Positions 1-10,041 are shown, numbered from the stretch's first letter. The stretch: 64,000 bases of DNA from Tethya wilhelma (GCA_964030475.1 CAXIPT010000004.1:4704211-4768210), one strand, 5' to 3'. Notes: generated by a model not told the origin, from the sequence alone. Made by a program: numbers and translations.

Positions 1-232
1 GCTTCCAAAACTTTCTATACAGCGGGTATCGCTTGTGCTTATTCCAAACATTAGCAGCTGCACCTCCCACAAGGAAACTTGGAGATCGAGATTCTGTTGT
101 TACACATGGTGTGCACAAACAATGTACACATTTATGATCACCACCAAGAGTTGGAGGGATGCTATCACTATATCCGTAGATACCCCTGCCACCACCATTA
201 CTGGCTCCCCTTCCACCACCAGAACTACTTCA
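1..232 (-). CDS. Partial exon, Gly/Ser-rich then Cys-rich protein, off left edge
   Basis: The minus strand is open from about 232 to the window edge. It starts with a Gly/Ser stretch (SSGGGRGASNGGGRG) and passes into a cysteine cluster (HKCVHCLCTPCVT, about residues 33-45) and then a basic aromatic segment ending near YPLYRKFW. Closely spaced Cys and His suggest a small zinc-binding module. I do not recognise the family. The acceptor is not certain: AG occurs at two places within GAAGTAG. It may belong with the candidate exon at 299-337. The protein-like composition makes a chance frame unlikely, but the exon limits are uncertain. Confidence 0.4.
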
Positions 233-298
233 TGCATCTGTGATATTTTTTGTGAACTTATAACTTATAATGTTCATTTTGTAATGTTGTAGCTTTAC

Positions 299-337
299 CT
301 CTACATCGTCACTGCTATCCAATGTGGTGGAAGCCAT
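299..337 (-). CDS. Candidate first coding exon of a minus-strand gene
   Basis: Read on the minus strand, an ATG at 337 opens a 13-codon frame (MASTTLDSSDDVE) that ends exactly at a good splice donor (GAG then GTAAAG at 298-293). The acidic, serine-rich start is typical of a nuclear protein N-terminus but gives no function. The gene would run leftward off the window. The next open frame lies at 1-235, but its phase does not join cleanly to this donor, so either a different acceptor is used or the model is wrong. Seen: ATG, frame, donor. Inferred: that it is a gene. Confidence 0.4.
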
Positions 338-762
338 GATGACCACAGAATTCAGAAAAAACCAGCTTGGTTTGCGTGTTGCAAAGTTAGCATATGTTGC
401 CACGTGTTTGTGGAGGGGTATAAGTCGCTAGAAACGCTTCAGCGCTTGCTCTAAAGAGCGGGAAGAAAGGTACAGTTGTGCATGGCTACTTTTTGAATTT
501 GAATCTTGGCGCTTTAGGTCAAAGGTCGCGGGGTGGGATGAATCCTTTTATACTCTGCACAACGGAAGTGCTCAGAAAAGAACGCGATTACGCACGTACG
601 CACGTACGCGCGTGCGCACCATATTATAATCAACATTCTCGTTTAAAGGGTGAGCAAAGATGGCTCACGGAAGATGATGACTTAGACGGCATGTATAGCT
701 GCTTTACTAGAGATACTTTTATGGTGCTTTAAGGAGGTCTCAAAGAAACAAACAGAATCTAG
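338..762. other. Unassigned spacer with an alternating purine-pyrimidine tract
   Basis: No convincing gene. Positions about 590-620 are an almost perfect alternation of purine and pyrimidine, rich in CpG and CpA (ACGCACGTACG type), which is the sequence class that can adopt Z-DNA and is also self-complementary. Upstream of 337 this would be the 5' region of the minus-strand gene; downstream it precedes gene G1, so it could be a shared promoter region. A short plus-strand frame at 478-732 has no features I can support. Confidence 0.4.
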
Positions 763-1216
763 AAGAGGTAGTGGAACTGCTGCAGCATCAGAATCTGGTG
801 ACCCAATAAGTGTACGTTCCAAAAAAGGTACTCTTGCTCTGAAGTTGAATCATTAGTGGAGAAGCTTCGTGGTTTGCATAATAATACATATTCAATTGAG
901 CAACTTAATGCATGGGCTCATCTAATTCATGTTGGCAAGCATTCCTCCTTTGATGTACCACCTGATTTGCCATACTTCAGAAGAAGTAAAAGACGAAAAG
1001 TAGATAAAGGAACAGGGTCACCTTTAGATGCAGACTCGCTAAGTTCTGCTTCTTCATCATCAGTCATTACATCTCCAGGAAAGAGAATAAGCCTCAGAAG
1101 TGAGTGCATTGATCAACTGGGTAAGTGGCATGCTTTGCTAGAGAAGGGTGCCATTTCCCAATCCCAGTATGATAACATGTAACAGGCAATAATGAAGGAT
1201 ATTTCAGATAACTTTT
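763..1216 (+). pseudogene. Gene G1, 5' exon region, with nonsense and frameshift
   Basis: A protein-like plus-strand frame runs from about 763 (SRRGSGTAAASESGDP...) and, after a one-step frame change near 838, continues as EVESLVEKLRGLHNNTYS to residue-rich LPYFRRSKRRKVDKG and a Ser-rich linker. A TAA at 1180-1182 interrupts it, but the same frame stays protein-like for another 11 codons (QAIMKDISDNF), so TAA probably replaces CAA. Basic KRRK suggests a nuclear protein; I do not recognise the family. It precedes the exons at 2070-6351 in the same orientation. Breaks could be true decay or draft-sequence error. Confidence 0.5.
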
Positions 1217-1224
1217 AAAATGAC

Positions 1225-2062
1225 ATTGTGATATAGTGACTCATTGTACAACATAATCATGTTTTCAAATAACTACTGTGATCAATCCAAGATAAGCAAT
1301 GTTCTTTTGTGATACTTTGAAAAGCACTGTATATTATGTCAGTTGGGTCACTGATAACTTGAAGCAAAGTATCATGTTTACGCAGGTAGCCCTTTACATA
1401 ACTGAACATCTCTTCAGCAGGATTCAGATCTGGGCTATATGGTGGTAGATATAGAACCAATATCCCTGCTTGTGTAAGTAGATCTTGAACCTCTGTAGTG
1501 TGGTGAACTGACAAGTTATCCATTATTACAATCGAAGAAGCATGTTTGGTATGAGCGAGCGTCTGACAAAGTCATAAAAGATGACTGAATCAACTGTGGA
1601 TGTTGTGAGTTCTAAACCTTCAGTACAAAGACAAGCGATTGCATTCACTCTTTGTCCACGACTTAATAAACGATTGGTTTGTGGTGTCATACCTTGAATT
1701 GCATAACCGTATTTTCTTACGTGATTTCATCAAGAAAAACAAATTGGTCTGGATTGAACAAAAAGCAACTAGCCATAAAAGCACCTCGAAGGGTGTAACA
1801 TCGCTGAAGGGCCACTTGTTGTATTTTTTTCCTAGATATTCCATACACTTTTAACAGCCGGCATATGGTTGAGGGACTAACCACGACTCCACATGCTTGT
1901 TCCAGTTGCTGGCAAACCTCTGCTAGATAAATGGATGGGTGTTGGAGAACCATACCTACCGTATAACTCCAAATTTTCGTCGTTCAAAAAGTTCGTGAAA
2001 AGTCTGTCGTTGCTGTTTTGAGCAAATTTTCGTGAATCACGACGTATTGGTCGAAATATCAC
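1225..2062 (-). pseudogene. Tc1/mariner-like transposase relic in G1 intron
   Basis: Minus-strand fragments of a DDE transposase of the IS630-Tc1-mariner group. The C-terminal piece (1257-1523) has the second Asp in MDNLSVHH and, 34 residues later, the catalytic Glu in NPAEEMFSYVK, preceded by the diagnostic LYLPPYSPDLNP. The N-terminal piece (1717-1953) contains a paired-like helix-turn-helix (VSPSTICRLLKVYG) and RGAFMAS. The middle (1524-1716) is recognisable but in other frames, so at least two frameshifts have killed it. It resembles the copy at 15542-19258. It lies between two G1 exons, so it is intronic. Exact termini were not found. Confidence 0.8.
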
Positions 2063-2069
2063 TAATCAG

Positions 2070-2400
2070 AGTCGGAACAGTACTGGTACAGTAAATCGTT
2101 CCAGTATTGGTACAGTATTGAGACCCTCTACCAGAAATAATTCTCTCCCTGGCACACCTCCTTCCAGGACTTCAAACATACAAAACTCAGGAAGCACAAA
2201 TGAAGAACAACCTGCCAATTTGGATTCAATGTATGCTATGAGTAAATCTAATAGAGATGCTCTAAAGAAAGCTAACGAAAGTTTTAAAAAATTTGAAGCT
2301 AATCAAGGCAACATCCAAACTGCTCTATATATCTGAATTACAACGACTATTAAAGCAGTATTCAAAGGAAACGTTTACTATCAAAGGATCTCAATACGAG
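2070..2400 (+). pseudogene. Gene G1, exon 2 (one extra base)
   Basis: After an AG at 2068-2069 an open frame starts SRNSTGTVNRSS, a short TGTV/IGTV repeat, followed by a Ser/Thr/Pro-rich linker and a charged helix (SKSNRDALKKANESFKKFEA). A TGA occurs at 2334-2336, but a shift of one base at about 2328 carries the frame on as ELQRLLKQYSKETFTIKGSQYE to a donor of the GC type (GAG then GCAAGT at 2401). The exon is 331 nt, one more than a multiple of three, consistent with a single-base insertion. Its ending in phase 0 matches all later G1 exons. Confidence 0.5.
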
Positions 2401-2511
2401 GCAAGTAAACACTGTACTAACTGTGGTTATGCGTTTATAATTTAAGTTGTAAATACTTAAATGCAGCCTGGTTTAAAAGCTGAAATTGGGAAGCTCTTCT
2501 TTCATTCTTAG
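2401..2511 (+). other. GC-AG intron of gene G1
   Basis: A 111-nt interval starting GCAAGT and ending TTCATTCTTAG at 2511. GC donors with a strong AG|GCAAGT context are a known minor class of U2 introns. Removal joins exon 2 (ending ...GSQYE) in phase 0 to the short exon starting GAACGACGC. Confidence 0.45.
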
Positions 2512-2527
2512 GAACGACGCCCATCTG

Positions 2528-5494
2528 CAGAGCTCTCAAGTTGATTTTTTTGCAGGAGTGAGACAATACTGCTTTAGGAGTGAGATTGAGTGATTGAGGC
2601 GTGAGGTCGAGCACAAGTTGCGCGCGTTCAACTTGCGGTTCACAATAATTGCTGGCATGCACACAGTGACATTGTATGCTTGAACTTGGTATATTTTGAT
2701 GATCTTTACCATGCAATGTAAGTTGCAATGAATGATATGTATATACAATAAAAGGGCTATAGTTCACACAATGATATTATAATTGTTTACTTTCTAGAAT
2801 GGGCCTTATTGTACTTACTCAAAACTTCCTTGGGTAAGTCAAAGCAATGTAAAGGTTGTGTTGCAGCAAGCTTGATAGCAAGTATGCTTGATAAAGTTCC
2901 TTCTGGATCAAGGCTTGGTCTGAAAGCAGTTTTGTTCTTTCGAACAATGGAGAAAAAACGTTCTTCTTGAGCATTTGAATGGGGTATAGTTAATACCAAC
3001 TTAGCAAGTCTTGGGAACCTAAAGGAACTATCAGCAGCTTTCAAAGATGACAAATGATGCCAAAGGACGTCCATTCTACAGTAAGTGTGCCCATCATCAT
3101 TTGCAATTGTAGCTTGGTTCTAAATCAGTTGTGGAATGCTAGTAATCCTGTAGTAGTTGAAATTTAGTGAACTCTTCTGATAAGGCATCAAGTTCCTTTG
3201 GTGACTCATATGGCAGCTGAGTGCTAAACCTGTATACAAAATATAAACAGAAGCTTGATTCACTTACATACTTTTGTCTACGTGTATATCTGCAAAATAT
3301 TATACCTGTCAACAAAGTACTCCACTTGAGAAAATAATACATCACCTCTCTTGTTGAAATTGACAAAGCTAGCATTCCTGAGCAAATCATCTTTCAGCGG
3401 AAGGTTATCTAGTGCGTACTCCAATGCTCGTACATAGAATGCTCTGACACCTTTGTAAAACTGTAAGTTGAGAAGAAGATATTTCTCCATCTTCCAATAA
3501 CTTCTTGAGCTCTCGTTTGGTCATGATTCCAACAAAAATTGACTGATCTACATGTGCATGTACACAAATATTATGTAAATAATTACCTGTGTAAACAAAA
3601 ACATATGTCAAACAAACCTTCAAGCTGATCTTCACGTTCCTTGTATTTAATGGTGTAAAAATCACCTTCAGCTACCCTGGTAGTAGTTATTGGCAAAAAT
3701 TTCCCAGTTAACTTGGTGAGAAAGGATATCATCTGCTCATAAATGACTGGAATTAGGGGATCCTCCCTTTGAAGGAACATATTAAAATGGATAAAGAGTT
3801 AAAGAACAGCATGATAAAACAGCAAGTGGATTTGAGTCATGGGATTTGAAAACAGATCCTGTAGGCGTTGAAAGCGTGGGGAAGAATCATCTGTATACAG
3901 TTAAACAGCAATTATTGTAACAATTGCATGCATGTGTCAAAGTCAGTAGCTATAATATGTACCTTCTGAGAGACAATAGCTTCTCAATGCATCATATTGC
4001 AAAAGAGCACGGCCAACAGCCCTCTCCAAACTGAGCCACCTGGTAGATGCATGTTTAACTATCTTCCGGTAATTGGTATCACAGAAGGTGCAGTCCTCAG
4101 ATAGATTAGCTTTCCTCTTTGTACTCTTGTCAAACCAATAGTAAAGGTCGATTACCATGTCTTCAACATTAAACCTTGTAATCTTAAAGAATATGCATGA
4201 ACAACCACAAACCATCATCATGCATGATGACAAATACATAACAATTTAAACAGTGGCAAAGTTATACCTTTTCATATGCGTCTCCAGCTTTACTTGCAAT
4301 ATTGTGTACAATATGACATGAGCAACCAATGACAGATATGGCAGGGTTCACAGCTAGGATCCTAGTCTTGATGGAGTTAGTACACCCCATATTTACTGAA
4401 GTGTTGTCGAGGCCTATGCCTACACAATTATCCCATGAAATACCATGCTTGCACAGAGCTTCTTCCATCTTTGAAAAAATACCCTCTGCTGTAGAAGAGG
4501 ACATGCACATATCAAGAAACTGAGTGGTCACAATACCAGTGTCAGTATTGAAAAAACAGACAGTGAGTGGATTCATTTTTTTCACACCGGTGTCAGTAGA
4601 TCCATCAATTGAAAGTGCATAGGGTCCACTCTGCATGGTATCAATCAACTTCTGTTGATAATAGGGTGCTACTGCTCCATTAATAATGCAAGCTGTTTTG
4701 GTTTGCTTCGAGGCATACTTCTGAGCAATCTCACTATCTGAAAAGATGTCCCGCATGACCTATGATAATAAAATATTAGTAAAAATAAAGATAATAGCCT
4801 CTTATATTGACAGGTATACCTTCTCAGATATGGTACTTGACACAGGCTGAAACTTAAGTATTGATTGTGACTTTCCTGCTGCCTTAACATTGGCTATATG
4901 CATAGCTTTTCCAATGTGTCTTTCTACATCTGTCTTTCCCATATGTCCACAGCTTATCTTTCGATTACAAATAGTACACAAGAATTTATAGGGTTCACTT
5001 CTCACCTCCTGAATGAATGGCCAGTTTTTTTTTCCATTCAGCCTTGAATTTTGTTTGGTAGGTAGCTGCCCCAGTGTTAGCACGCTTTGAAGGGCCTGGT
5101 CTTGTCTCATCTTCTTCAGTACCAGAAAAGTAGGCAGTATGCAACGTCGTATCATCATCTTGATCCAAGTCCAATGACTCCATGAGATACCTTACAGAGT
5201 GGTCCGGTCGAGTCATAGATAAACGTAGTCTAAACGAAAGGGCTCGAAATTTTGAAAAATTAATTAGTGATGTCGCTAAAATATATCACATGCAGCTATA
5301 TAGCTTCTTCCTATTATTATATTGTGCAATAGCACCGCACCCACCGGATCTGGGTGGTGTTATAATGACAGTGTGCGAGCTCCACAGCTGGCTCAGCGGC
5401 ACAGATTCTAGAAACATGAGGTTGGGCGTGAGATCATGAGATTGCTTGCTGAGATGTGAGACTCACGCCTGAGGCGTGAGACTTGAGAGGTCTG
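2528..5494 (-). mobile_element. hAT-like DNA transposon (hAT-A), complete with inverted ends
   Basis: Ends form a 14-bp inverted repeat with one mismatch: CAGAGCTCTCAAGT at 2528-2541 and ACTTGAGAGGTCTG at 5481-5494. Directly outside both ends is CATCTG (2522-2527 and 5495-5500), a 6-bp target duplication; classical hAT elements duplicate 8 bp, but 5- and 6-bp variants of the superfamily are known. Subterminal GCGTGAG/TGAGGCGTGAG motifs occur near both ends (about 2600 and 5420-5480). It carries one intron-containing transposase gene on the minus strand and sits inside a G1 exon. Length 2967 bp. Confidence 0.8.
2787..5216 (-). pseudogene. hAT-A transposase, six or more exons, decayed
   Basis: Exons on the minus strand, in order: 5216-4820 (acidic N-terminus, then a BED-like finger: FLCTICNRK, then HMGKTDVERHIGKAMH); 4759-4268 (RNase-H-like core: SIDGSTDTG, GLDNTSVNMG, GCSCHIVHNIASKAG); 4182-3963 (KHASTRWLSLERAVGRALLQ); 3892 to about 3620; about 3490-3300; and 3074-2787 (hAT C-terminal dimerisation region, IPHSNAQEERFFSIVRKNKT). 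Splice donors GTATAC, GTATAA and GTACAT follow exons 1-3. Breaks: an indel in an A9 run near 5035 shifts frame before the finger, and a TAA interrupts exon 4 near 3805. It would have moved hAT-A; it is now probably dead. Confidence 0.8.
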
Positions 5495-5607
5495 CATCTG
5501 ATGAGGAAGTACAGGTATGTACAATATCTATACATAGTATGTTCTTATTGCGTCTGCCCTGAATAGTTTCTTTTTTATATAATTATAATTATATATATTT
5601 TTTATAG

Positions 5608-5721
5608 ACTGCTGTTGTTAATGTGCTTGGAAGAGATGCACGGGATCGTCACAAACATGATACTGCATATAGGTATGCAAAGAACAAACTGATGGACTTT
5701 AGAACAGAAGAAAGAAGAAGG
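5608..5721 (+). CDS. Gene G1 exon, 38 codons, phase 0
   Basis: Flanked by TTTTTATAG and AGG|GTGTGT. It encodes TAVVNVLGRDARDRHKHD... ending in a basic helix with RTEERRR. Length 114 nt, exactly 38 codons, so both ends are phase 0 like its neighbours. High Arg/Asp/His content suggests a nucleic-acid-associated protein, but no family is recognised. Confidence 0.6.
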
Positions 5722-5777
5722 GTGTGTTGTTAATTTTATCAGTTGTACTCAAATATAAAAATGGCATTGTATACTAG

Positions 5778-5909
5778 GTATTGGGTATTCATCCTTATAC
5801 CAAGTTGTCAACTTTGGGAACAAAAGCCTTAGCTAGTAATATCATGCATCAGATGCAAGTGGCAGATGATACTGACCAAGAAATATATGAACATCACCTA
5901 GCTTTGCTG
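5778..5909 (+). CDS. Gene G1 exon, 44 codons, phase 0
   Basis: Acceptor ATACTAG at 5777 and donor CTG|GTAATA at 5910 bound 132 nt with no stop: VLGIHPYTKLSTLGTKAL... ending YEHHLALL. Introns on either side are about 57 nt, a size common in compact sponge genes. Same phase and strand as 5608-5721. Confidence 0.6.
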
Positions 5910-5966
5910 GTAATACATAATTATGGTTAAAAGTACTTAAATGTACACGTATATTTTTGTATACAG

Positions 5967-6179
5967 CGGAAATATTTTCAATTCAGAAGTTGGCTAGCAA
6001 GCAATTACCCGGAAGGTTTTCTTCAAGAACAGTGGGAAGAAATGATGCTTGAGGACTATGGCATTGCGTATCATCTACCTACTCAGTCTGGTCACGATGG
6101 CACAGTTGTGGAGGAACACTGCAATATGTCGGTAACATGATACAATCTGATGTTAATGGCAACGTGTATGATACTGGTG
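5967..6179 (+). pseudogene. Gene G1 penultimate exon with a frame change
   Basis: After acceptor TATACAG the frame reads RKYFQFRSWLASNYPEGFLQ and continues with QEQWEEMMLEDYG. In this frame a TGA follows at 6138-6140. An overlapping frame from about 6112 (GTLQYVGNMIQSDVNGN) is more protein-like and ends at a good donor (GGTG|GTGAGT at 6180) in phase 1. A one-base indel near 6110 would join the two. Either the gene ends at 6140 or, more likely, the reading frame is broken here. Confidence 0.5.
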
Positions 6180-6280
6180 GTGAGTAAACTCATGATTAAC
6201 TGTGCATGGACATAATTACTGCTCTCAATGTTATGAAATGTGATCACATATTTTATTCCCTTATTTTTGGTTAATTGAAG

Positions 6281-6351
6281 ATCCTACCACATCCTCAACG
6301 GTTGATTGTTTAATGATTACAAGATTGTCATGGCTATCCAAAGACAGCTAG
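6281..6351 (+). CDS. Gene G1 candidate terminal exon
   Basis: Acceptor TTGAAG at 6280. Joined in phase 1 to the donor at 6180, it reads DPTTSSTVDCLMITRLSWLS and stops at TAG 6349-6351. Phase agreement with the preceding donor supports it, but it is short. About 120 bp of AT-rich sequence without further exons follows before a repeat begins at 6475. Confidence 0.35.
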
Positions 6352-6474
6352 GTCATATCATACATGACATATGGAACCTATTATTTAATTATTCATCATC
6401 GGAACTTTATTTTTTGCCCTTGATTATAACCTAAGCAACTTAACTTTAATTTGATCAATTATTAATTTTTACAA

Positions 6475-6656
6475 ACAAGTAAAAAAAAACATTAGAAATG
6501 TAATGAGACACAGGAATGGCTAAATCGTAAAAAGAACGCAAACAAGATGGAATGGCTGTTAGAGTGTGTACAGAATTCTTCCTGTATGGGCTGCATTTAG
6601 CAATCTCCTTATTGAGTCTCTCATTTTGCCCAAAGGAAGAATTCCTTACACATTCT
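6475..6656. repeat. Foldback MITE family M, copy 1 (left part)
   Basis: Matches family M (best copy 7400-7665) from ACAAGTAAAA through the central GGGCTGCATTTAGC region, but breaks off soon after GGAAGAATTCCTTACACATTC, so most of the right arm is missing. Family B sequence follows directly. Confidence 0.75.
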
Positions 6657-7399
6657 AGAAATCACAATTGAGTAGCTAGCTACTAAGCTAGTAGTCTGGC
6701 AAGCCAGACTGTGGCTGGGCTGCTTAGTAAGTTCAAGTGTGTACTGAGCCTGCTTGATACTGAAGTGTAACACACATCTCAGTCATTTGCATGATTTGGA
6801 GGCAGGAGCTGTATCATAAGATTCACTTGCCTTTCTATATGTTATGATAATCAAAGTCCTGATTCATTTCTTAAGAAGAGCAAGCAGGTATCACAAAATA
6901 GTTCCAGGCAACTTGCATTTGAATTCCAAATAATGCACATTTTTGTGTGGAAAGGGTCGTTAATTCGAATTTTCTAGAAGCTAATGAATTATGCAGGGAG
7001 TGTAGAAATTAATGGCGGCCATATGGAGGAGGCGCTTTTCTCTTTGTATCTAGCTACTCAATGAGAGGCGCTAAAAACCGATGGCAAAAGCGACTGTCCC
7101 GAAAGAAATCAAGTTCATTCGTTCAAGAATCAGCTTCTAAGAGTGAATAGTCTCTGAGAAAACTCGAGCCAAGATAGAAGAAGAAGAATAAGAAGAACAT
7201 GGAGAAATTTGGAGGTTTGGCATATCTGTGTTTGTTACTTTAGCGATGGTTTTAGGCCATGTTTTTGGGCTCATTAGAAAGAGAAAGAGCTAAATAGTAG
7301 CTTAAGAAGCCTTTTAGTGCTAAGCGCTCAGTTTTTGCAGAGTTATTCGCATGAATATTTGTATTGCGCTAATAGGCCATCCGTGCCATTCCTGTGTAT
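6657..7399 (+). repeat. Repeat family B, copy 1
   Basis: About 740 bp shared with copies at 7666, 39231, 43090, 46836, 55388, 61986 and 62765. Recognisable blocks in order: AAGAAGAGCAAGCAGGTATC, TAATGGCGGCCATATGGAGG, a purine-rich AGAAGAAGAATAAGAAG stretch and TGTATTGCGCTAATAGGCC. Other copies end in a CCCAGTAC...GTACTGGG hairpin; here that end is replaced by M copy 2. No coding potential seen; I read it as a non-autonomous DNA element. Confidence 0.7.
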
Positions 7400-7665
7400 A
7401 CAAGTAAAAAAAACATTGGAAATGTAATGAGACACAGGAATGGCAAAATCGTAAAAAGAACGCAAACAAGATGGAATGGCTGTTAGAGTGTGTGCAGAAT
7501 TCTTCCTGTATGGGCTGCGTTTAACAATCTCCTTATTGAGTCTCTCGTTTTGCCCACAGGAAGAATTCCTTACACATTCTCAACAGCCATTCCATCTTGT
7601 TTGCGTTCTTTTTACAATTTAGCCATTCCTGTGTCTCATTACATTTCCAATGTTTTTTTACTTGT
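7400..7665. repeat. Foldback MITE family M, copy 2 (intact reference copy)
   Basis: A 266-bp element with inverted arms of about 110 bp: ACAAGTAAAAAAAACATTGG at the left and the reverse complement ending in TTTTTTTACTTGT at the right, separated by a short loop around 7500-7560. Each arm contains the block GAACGCAAACAAGATGGAA. It would fold into a long hairpin. Nine copies or parts occur in the window. Confidence 0.85.
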
Positions 7666-8074
7666 TTGTTCTCATTTTTCCATATTTCTAAAAATTACAT
7701 TTGAGTTGGTGTGTGTAGCTAGCTACTGAGCTAGAAGTCTGGCAAGCCAGACTCACTGAGCCAGCGGTGGGCTGCTGAGCTGGTACTTGAAGTCACAACT
7801 TGTTGTGTAATACTGAAGTGAAACACACATCTCAGTCATTTGGAGGCAGGAGCTGTATCATAAGATTTACTTGTCTTTCTATATGTTATGATAGTCAAAG
7901 TCCTGATTCATCTCTTAAGAAGAGCAACCAGGTATCACAAATTAGTTCCAGGCAACTTCAGTGCATTTAATTCCAAATAACGCACACTTTTGTGTGTGGA
8001 AAGGTCGTCAATTCGAATTTCCTAGAAGCTAATGAATTATTCATAAGTGTAGAAATTAATGGCGGCCATATGGA
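7666..8074 (+). repeat. Repeat family B, copy 2, cut by an assembly gap
   Basis: Same sequence as copy 1 from TCATTTTTCCATATTTC to TAATGGCGGCCATATGGA, where an N run begins (8075-8138). After the gap the sequence is M family, so the hairpin end of B is not seen here. Confidence 0.75.
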
Positions 8075-8138
8075 NNNNNNNNNNNNNNNNNNNNNNNNNN
8101 NNNNNNNNNNNNNNNNNNNNNNNNNNNNNNNNNNNNNN

Positions 8139-8308
8139 AGGAATTCTTCCTGTGGGCAAAATAAGAGACTCAATAAGGAGATTGTTAAATGCAGCCCATA
8201 CAGGAAGAATTCTGCACACACTCAACAGCCGTTCCATCTTGTTTGCGTTCTTTTTACGATTTAGCCATTCCTGTGTCTCATTACATTTCCAATGTTTTTT
8301 GTACTTGT
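8139..8308. repeat. Foldback MITE family M, copy 3 (right part after gap)
   Basis: Starts within the loop (AGGAATTCTTCCTGTGGGC) after the N run and carries a complete right arm ending GTACTTGT. The left arm is lost in the gap. Confidence 0.75.
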
Positions 8309-8943
8309 TAAATTAGCTTTGTCTTTTGTATATTTTTGCTTTTGCTATAGCCATAGCTGCTCTCTTTCTTCACTAGTTTTACTTAGCTATGGTTGGACTA
8401 AGCCATAGCTGTATCAATTCTGTTCTAAGTTAGTATTAAATTTGTTTACTTCAAACGCTTGCAAAAACGGAAGCAGTCAAAGTTTGCCAAATTACTAGCA
8501 AACTTTTGGCTTTTTTTCTAGCTAGCAAAGCAGGACTACAGAAGCGATTAGCTGCAGGTATAGCCTAAGCCTCTTTGCACCTCCATAACTAGCGTCAAGC
8601 TTCTCCTGCAAAGCACTAGGAAAAAAACGTGAGTTTAAAACCGATGGTCTCGATTGTGAAGCAAACGTGATCTTTGACTTCTAACGTGTATATCGCCACA
8701 CCTACTAATTAGATCTGGGTAAAATTTGGTATTTTACTAGTGCACTACCTTACCTAATTGCATAGAGAGTCTAGAGCCCACAGCTCAAACGCCATGGCTA
8801 GAATAAAAAATATGCGATAAGTTGCAAAAAATCGCGAATGTTTAATACGCGCATGCGGAAAAATCCACGATCGGCCCTAAAGGGTTAATATTACAATGTC
8901 ATATGTACACAATAATTAGAACTGATATGAAACAGGAGAATAA
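8309..8943. other. Unassigned spacer
   Basis: About 635 bp with no open frame, splice-bounded exon or repeat match that I can support. It lies between the M copy and the 3' end of the integrase-like gene. Confidence 0.5.
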
Positions 8944-9354
8944 CTATATAATACAAAATACTTGTAATAGTACAACTAATGACTTGCAAATGAACAAAAT
9001 CTCTAGCAGAGACACTCCATAATCATCACATTGTCCAAGTGGGTCATAAATACTTTCAAAAGTACCAAAGTCAGTAGCTGTGAGGGGCCATTCCACTTCT
9101 TCCACTTCTACAATGTTGTCATACATCTGTTGGCAGCGGCCCTTCATTGTCGACTCCAAAATTATCTAATCCTTCTACTGGAATAGGATCGATTATATCT
9201 CGGACAGCAGTAAGGTCATGGTTGTCTGGGTCTAGAAAACTCATATTTTTTAGGGTTCCAATTCCGTTCTGTTCTTAATGGATGGTTATTCCAGCTACAA
9301 GCAAACTCAGTGAGACATTGGTTGATACGCTGAGTGAATATTGACTCAGGGCAG

Positions 9355-10041
9355 TTAAGGCAGATCAGTTTGAATACTGTAGTTTAATATTGTCAAAAAT
9401 GACTTTTTTCAGTGAATCAGTGACTGTATTCTATCAATAGAGAGCCTATACTACTATGTTTACAGCATAGTGGTAGAAGATATTCATGATGCATGGTTAC
9501 CATGGATAAGCTAATTGGTCATGAATATTAGTGGGGGTCAAAGTTTATTTGCCTTAACCGCTAATTTGCCATCTCCGGCTACGAAAATGCTTTGTAATTG
9601 CTATGTATTTGATATCAGTAGAAAGTAATCAACACATAGAATGCTATTCCGACTGGAAACGCTGCACAAAATGTAGCGCTAGCTGAATATAAAATACAAT
9701 TTCAATGCCATACGCACAGCTAATTAATGATTTAGCTGCTCACCGCGCTCTTATAGAATATTTTGGCCACCGTTTCCAGTCAAATCCAATGACTACTGGT
9801 CTATTTCAATTGAAAACTCCCCAAAAGAATAGAAGAACCATCATTTTTCGTAGCCGGGCGGCAACTTTTTGTTACTAACTTCGATCGCTTGCATAATAAA
9901 TAAGCGGCTAGTATTGTTCACCATACAATCGATTTAAATATTCATAAGTTTATGTACGCAAACAAGCATTTTACAAGCTATTTACAAGCCAATTACAAGC
10001 CAGCTACAACTTGCAGCTGCAAGCTAGTAGATCTGCCTTAA
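9355..10041. mobile_element. TTAA-flanked non-autonomous element K
   Basis: TTAA at 9355-9358 and 10038-10041 bracket inverted ends GGCAGATC (9359-9366) and GATCTGCC (10030-10037). A second inverted pair, CCGGCTACGAAAATG (9574-9588) and its near complement at 9841-9856, lies inside. TTAA duplications are the signature of piggyBac and Kolobok elements. There is no transposase frame, so it is a non-autonomous copy. It interrupts the integrase-like gene between a conserved block (NYLEEIGVLDPENTLDKFAL) and the following block (FTQRINQCLTEF). Confidence 0.75.

Larger units (their letters stand above)
2512..5514 (+). pseudogene. Gene G1, 30-nt exon split by a hAT-like insertion
   Basis: Bases 2512-2527 and 5501-5514, once the intervening element and one copy of the duplicated CATCTG are removed, form a 30-nt exon encoding ERRPSDEEVQ in phase 0. 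It is bounded by an acceptor (TTCTTAG at 2511) and a donor (CAG then GTATGT at 5515). Both splice sites and the frame were therefore intact before the transposon landed. The insertion adds about 2.97 kb, so the present allele should be mis-spliced or skip this exon; skipping would preserve frame because the exon is 10 codons long. Confidence 0.6.

Noticed and set aside
7967..8316. Several 65-90-codon frames on both strands around the N run
   Set aside because: All lie in M and B repeats and include Ns; hairpin sequence gives mirrored frames.
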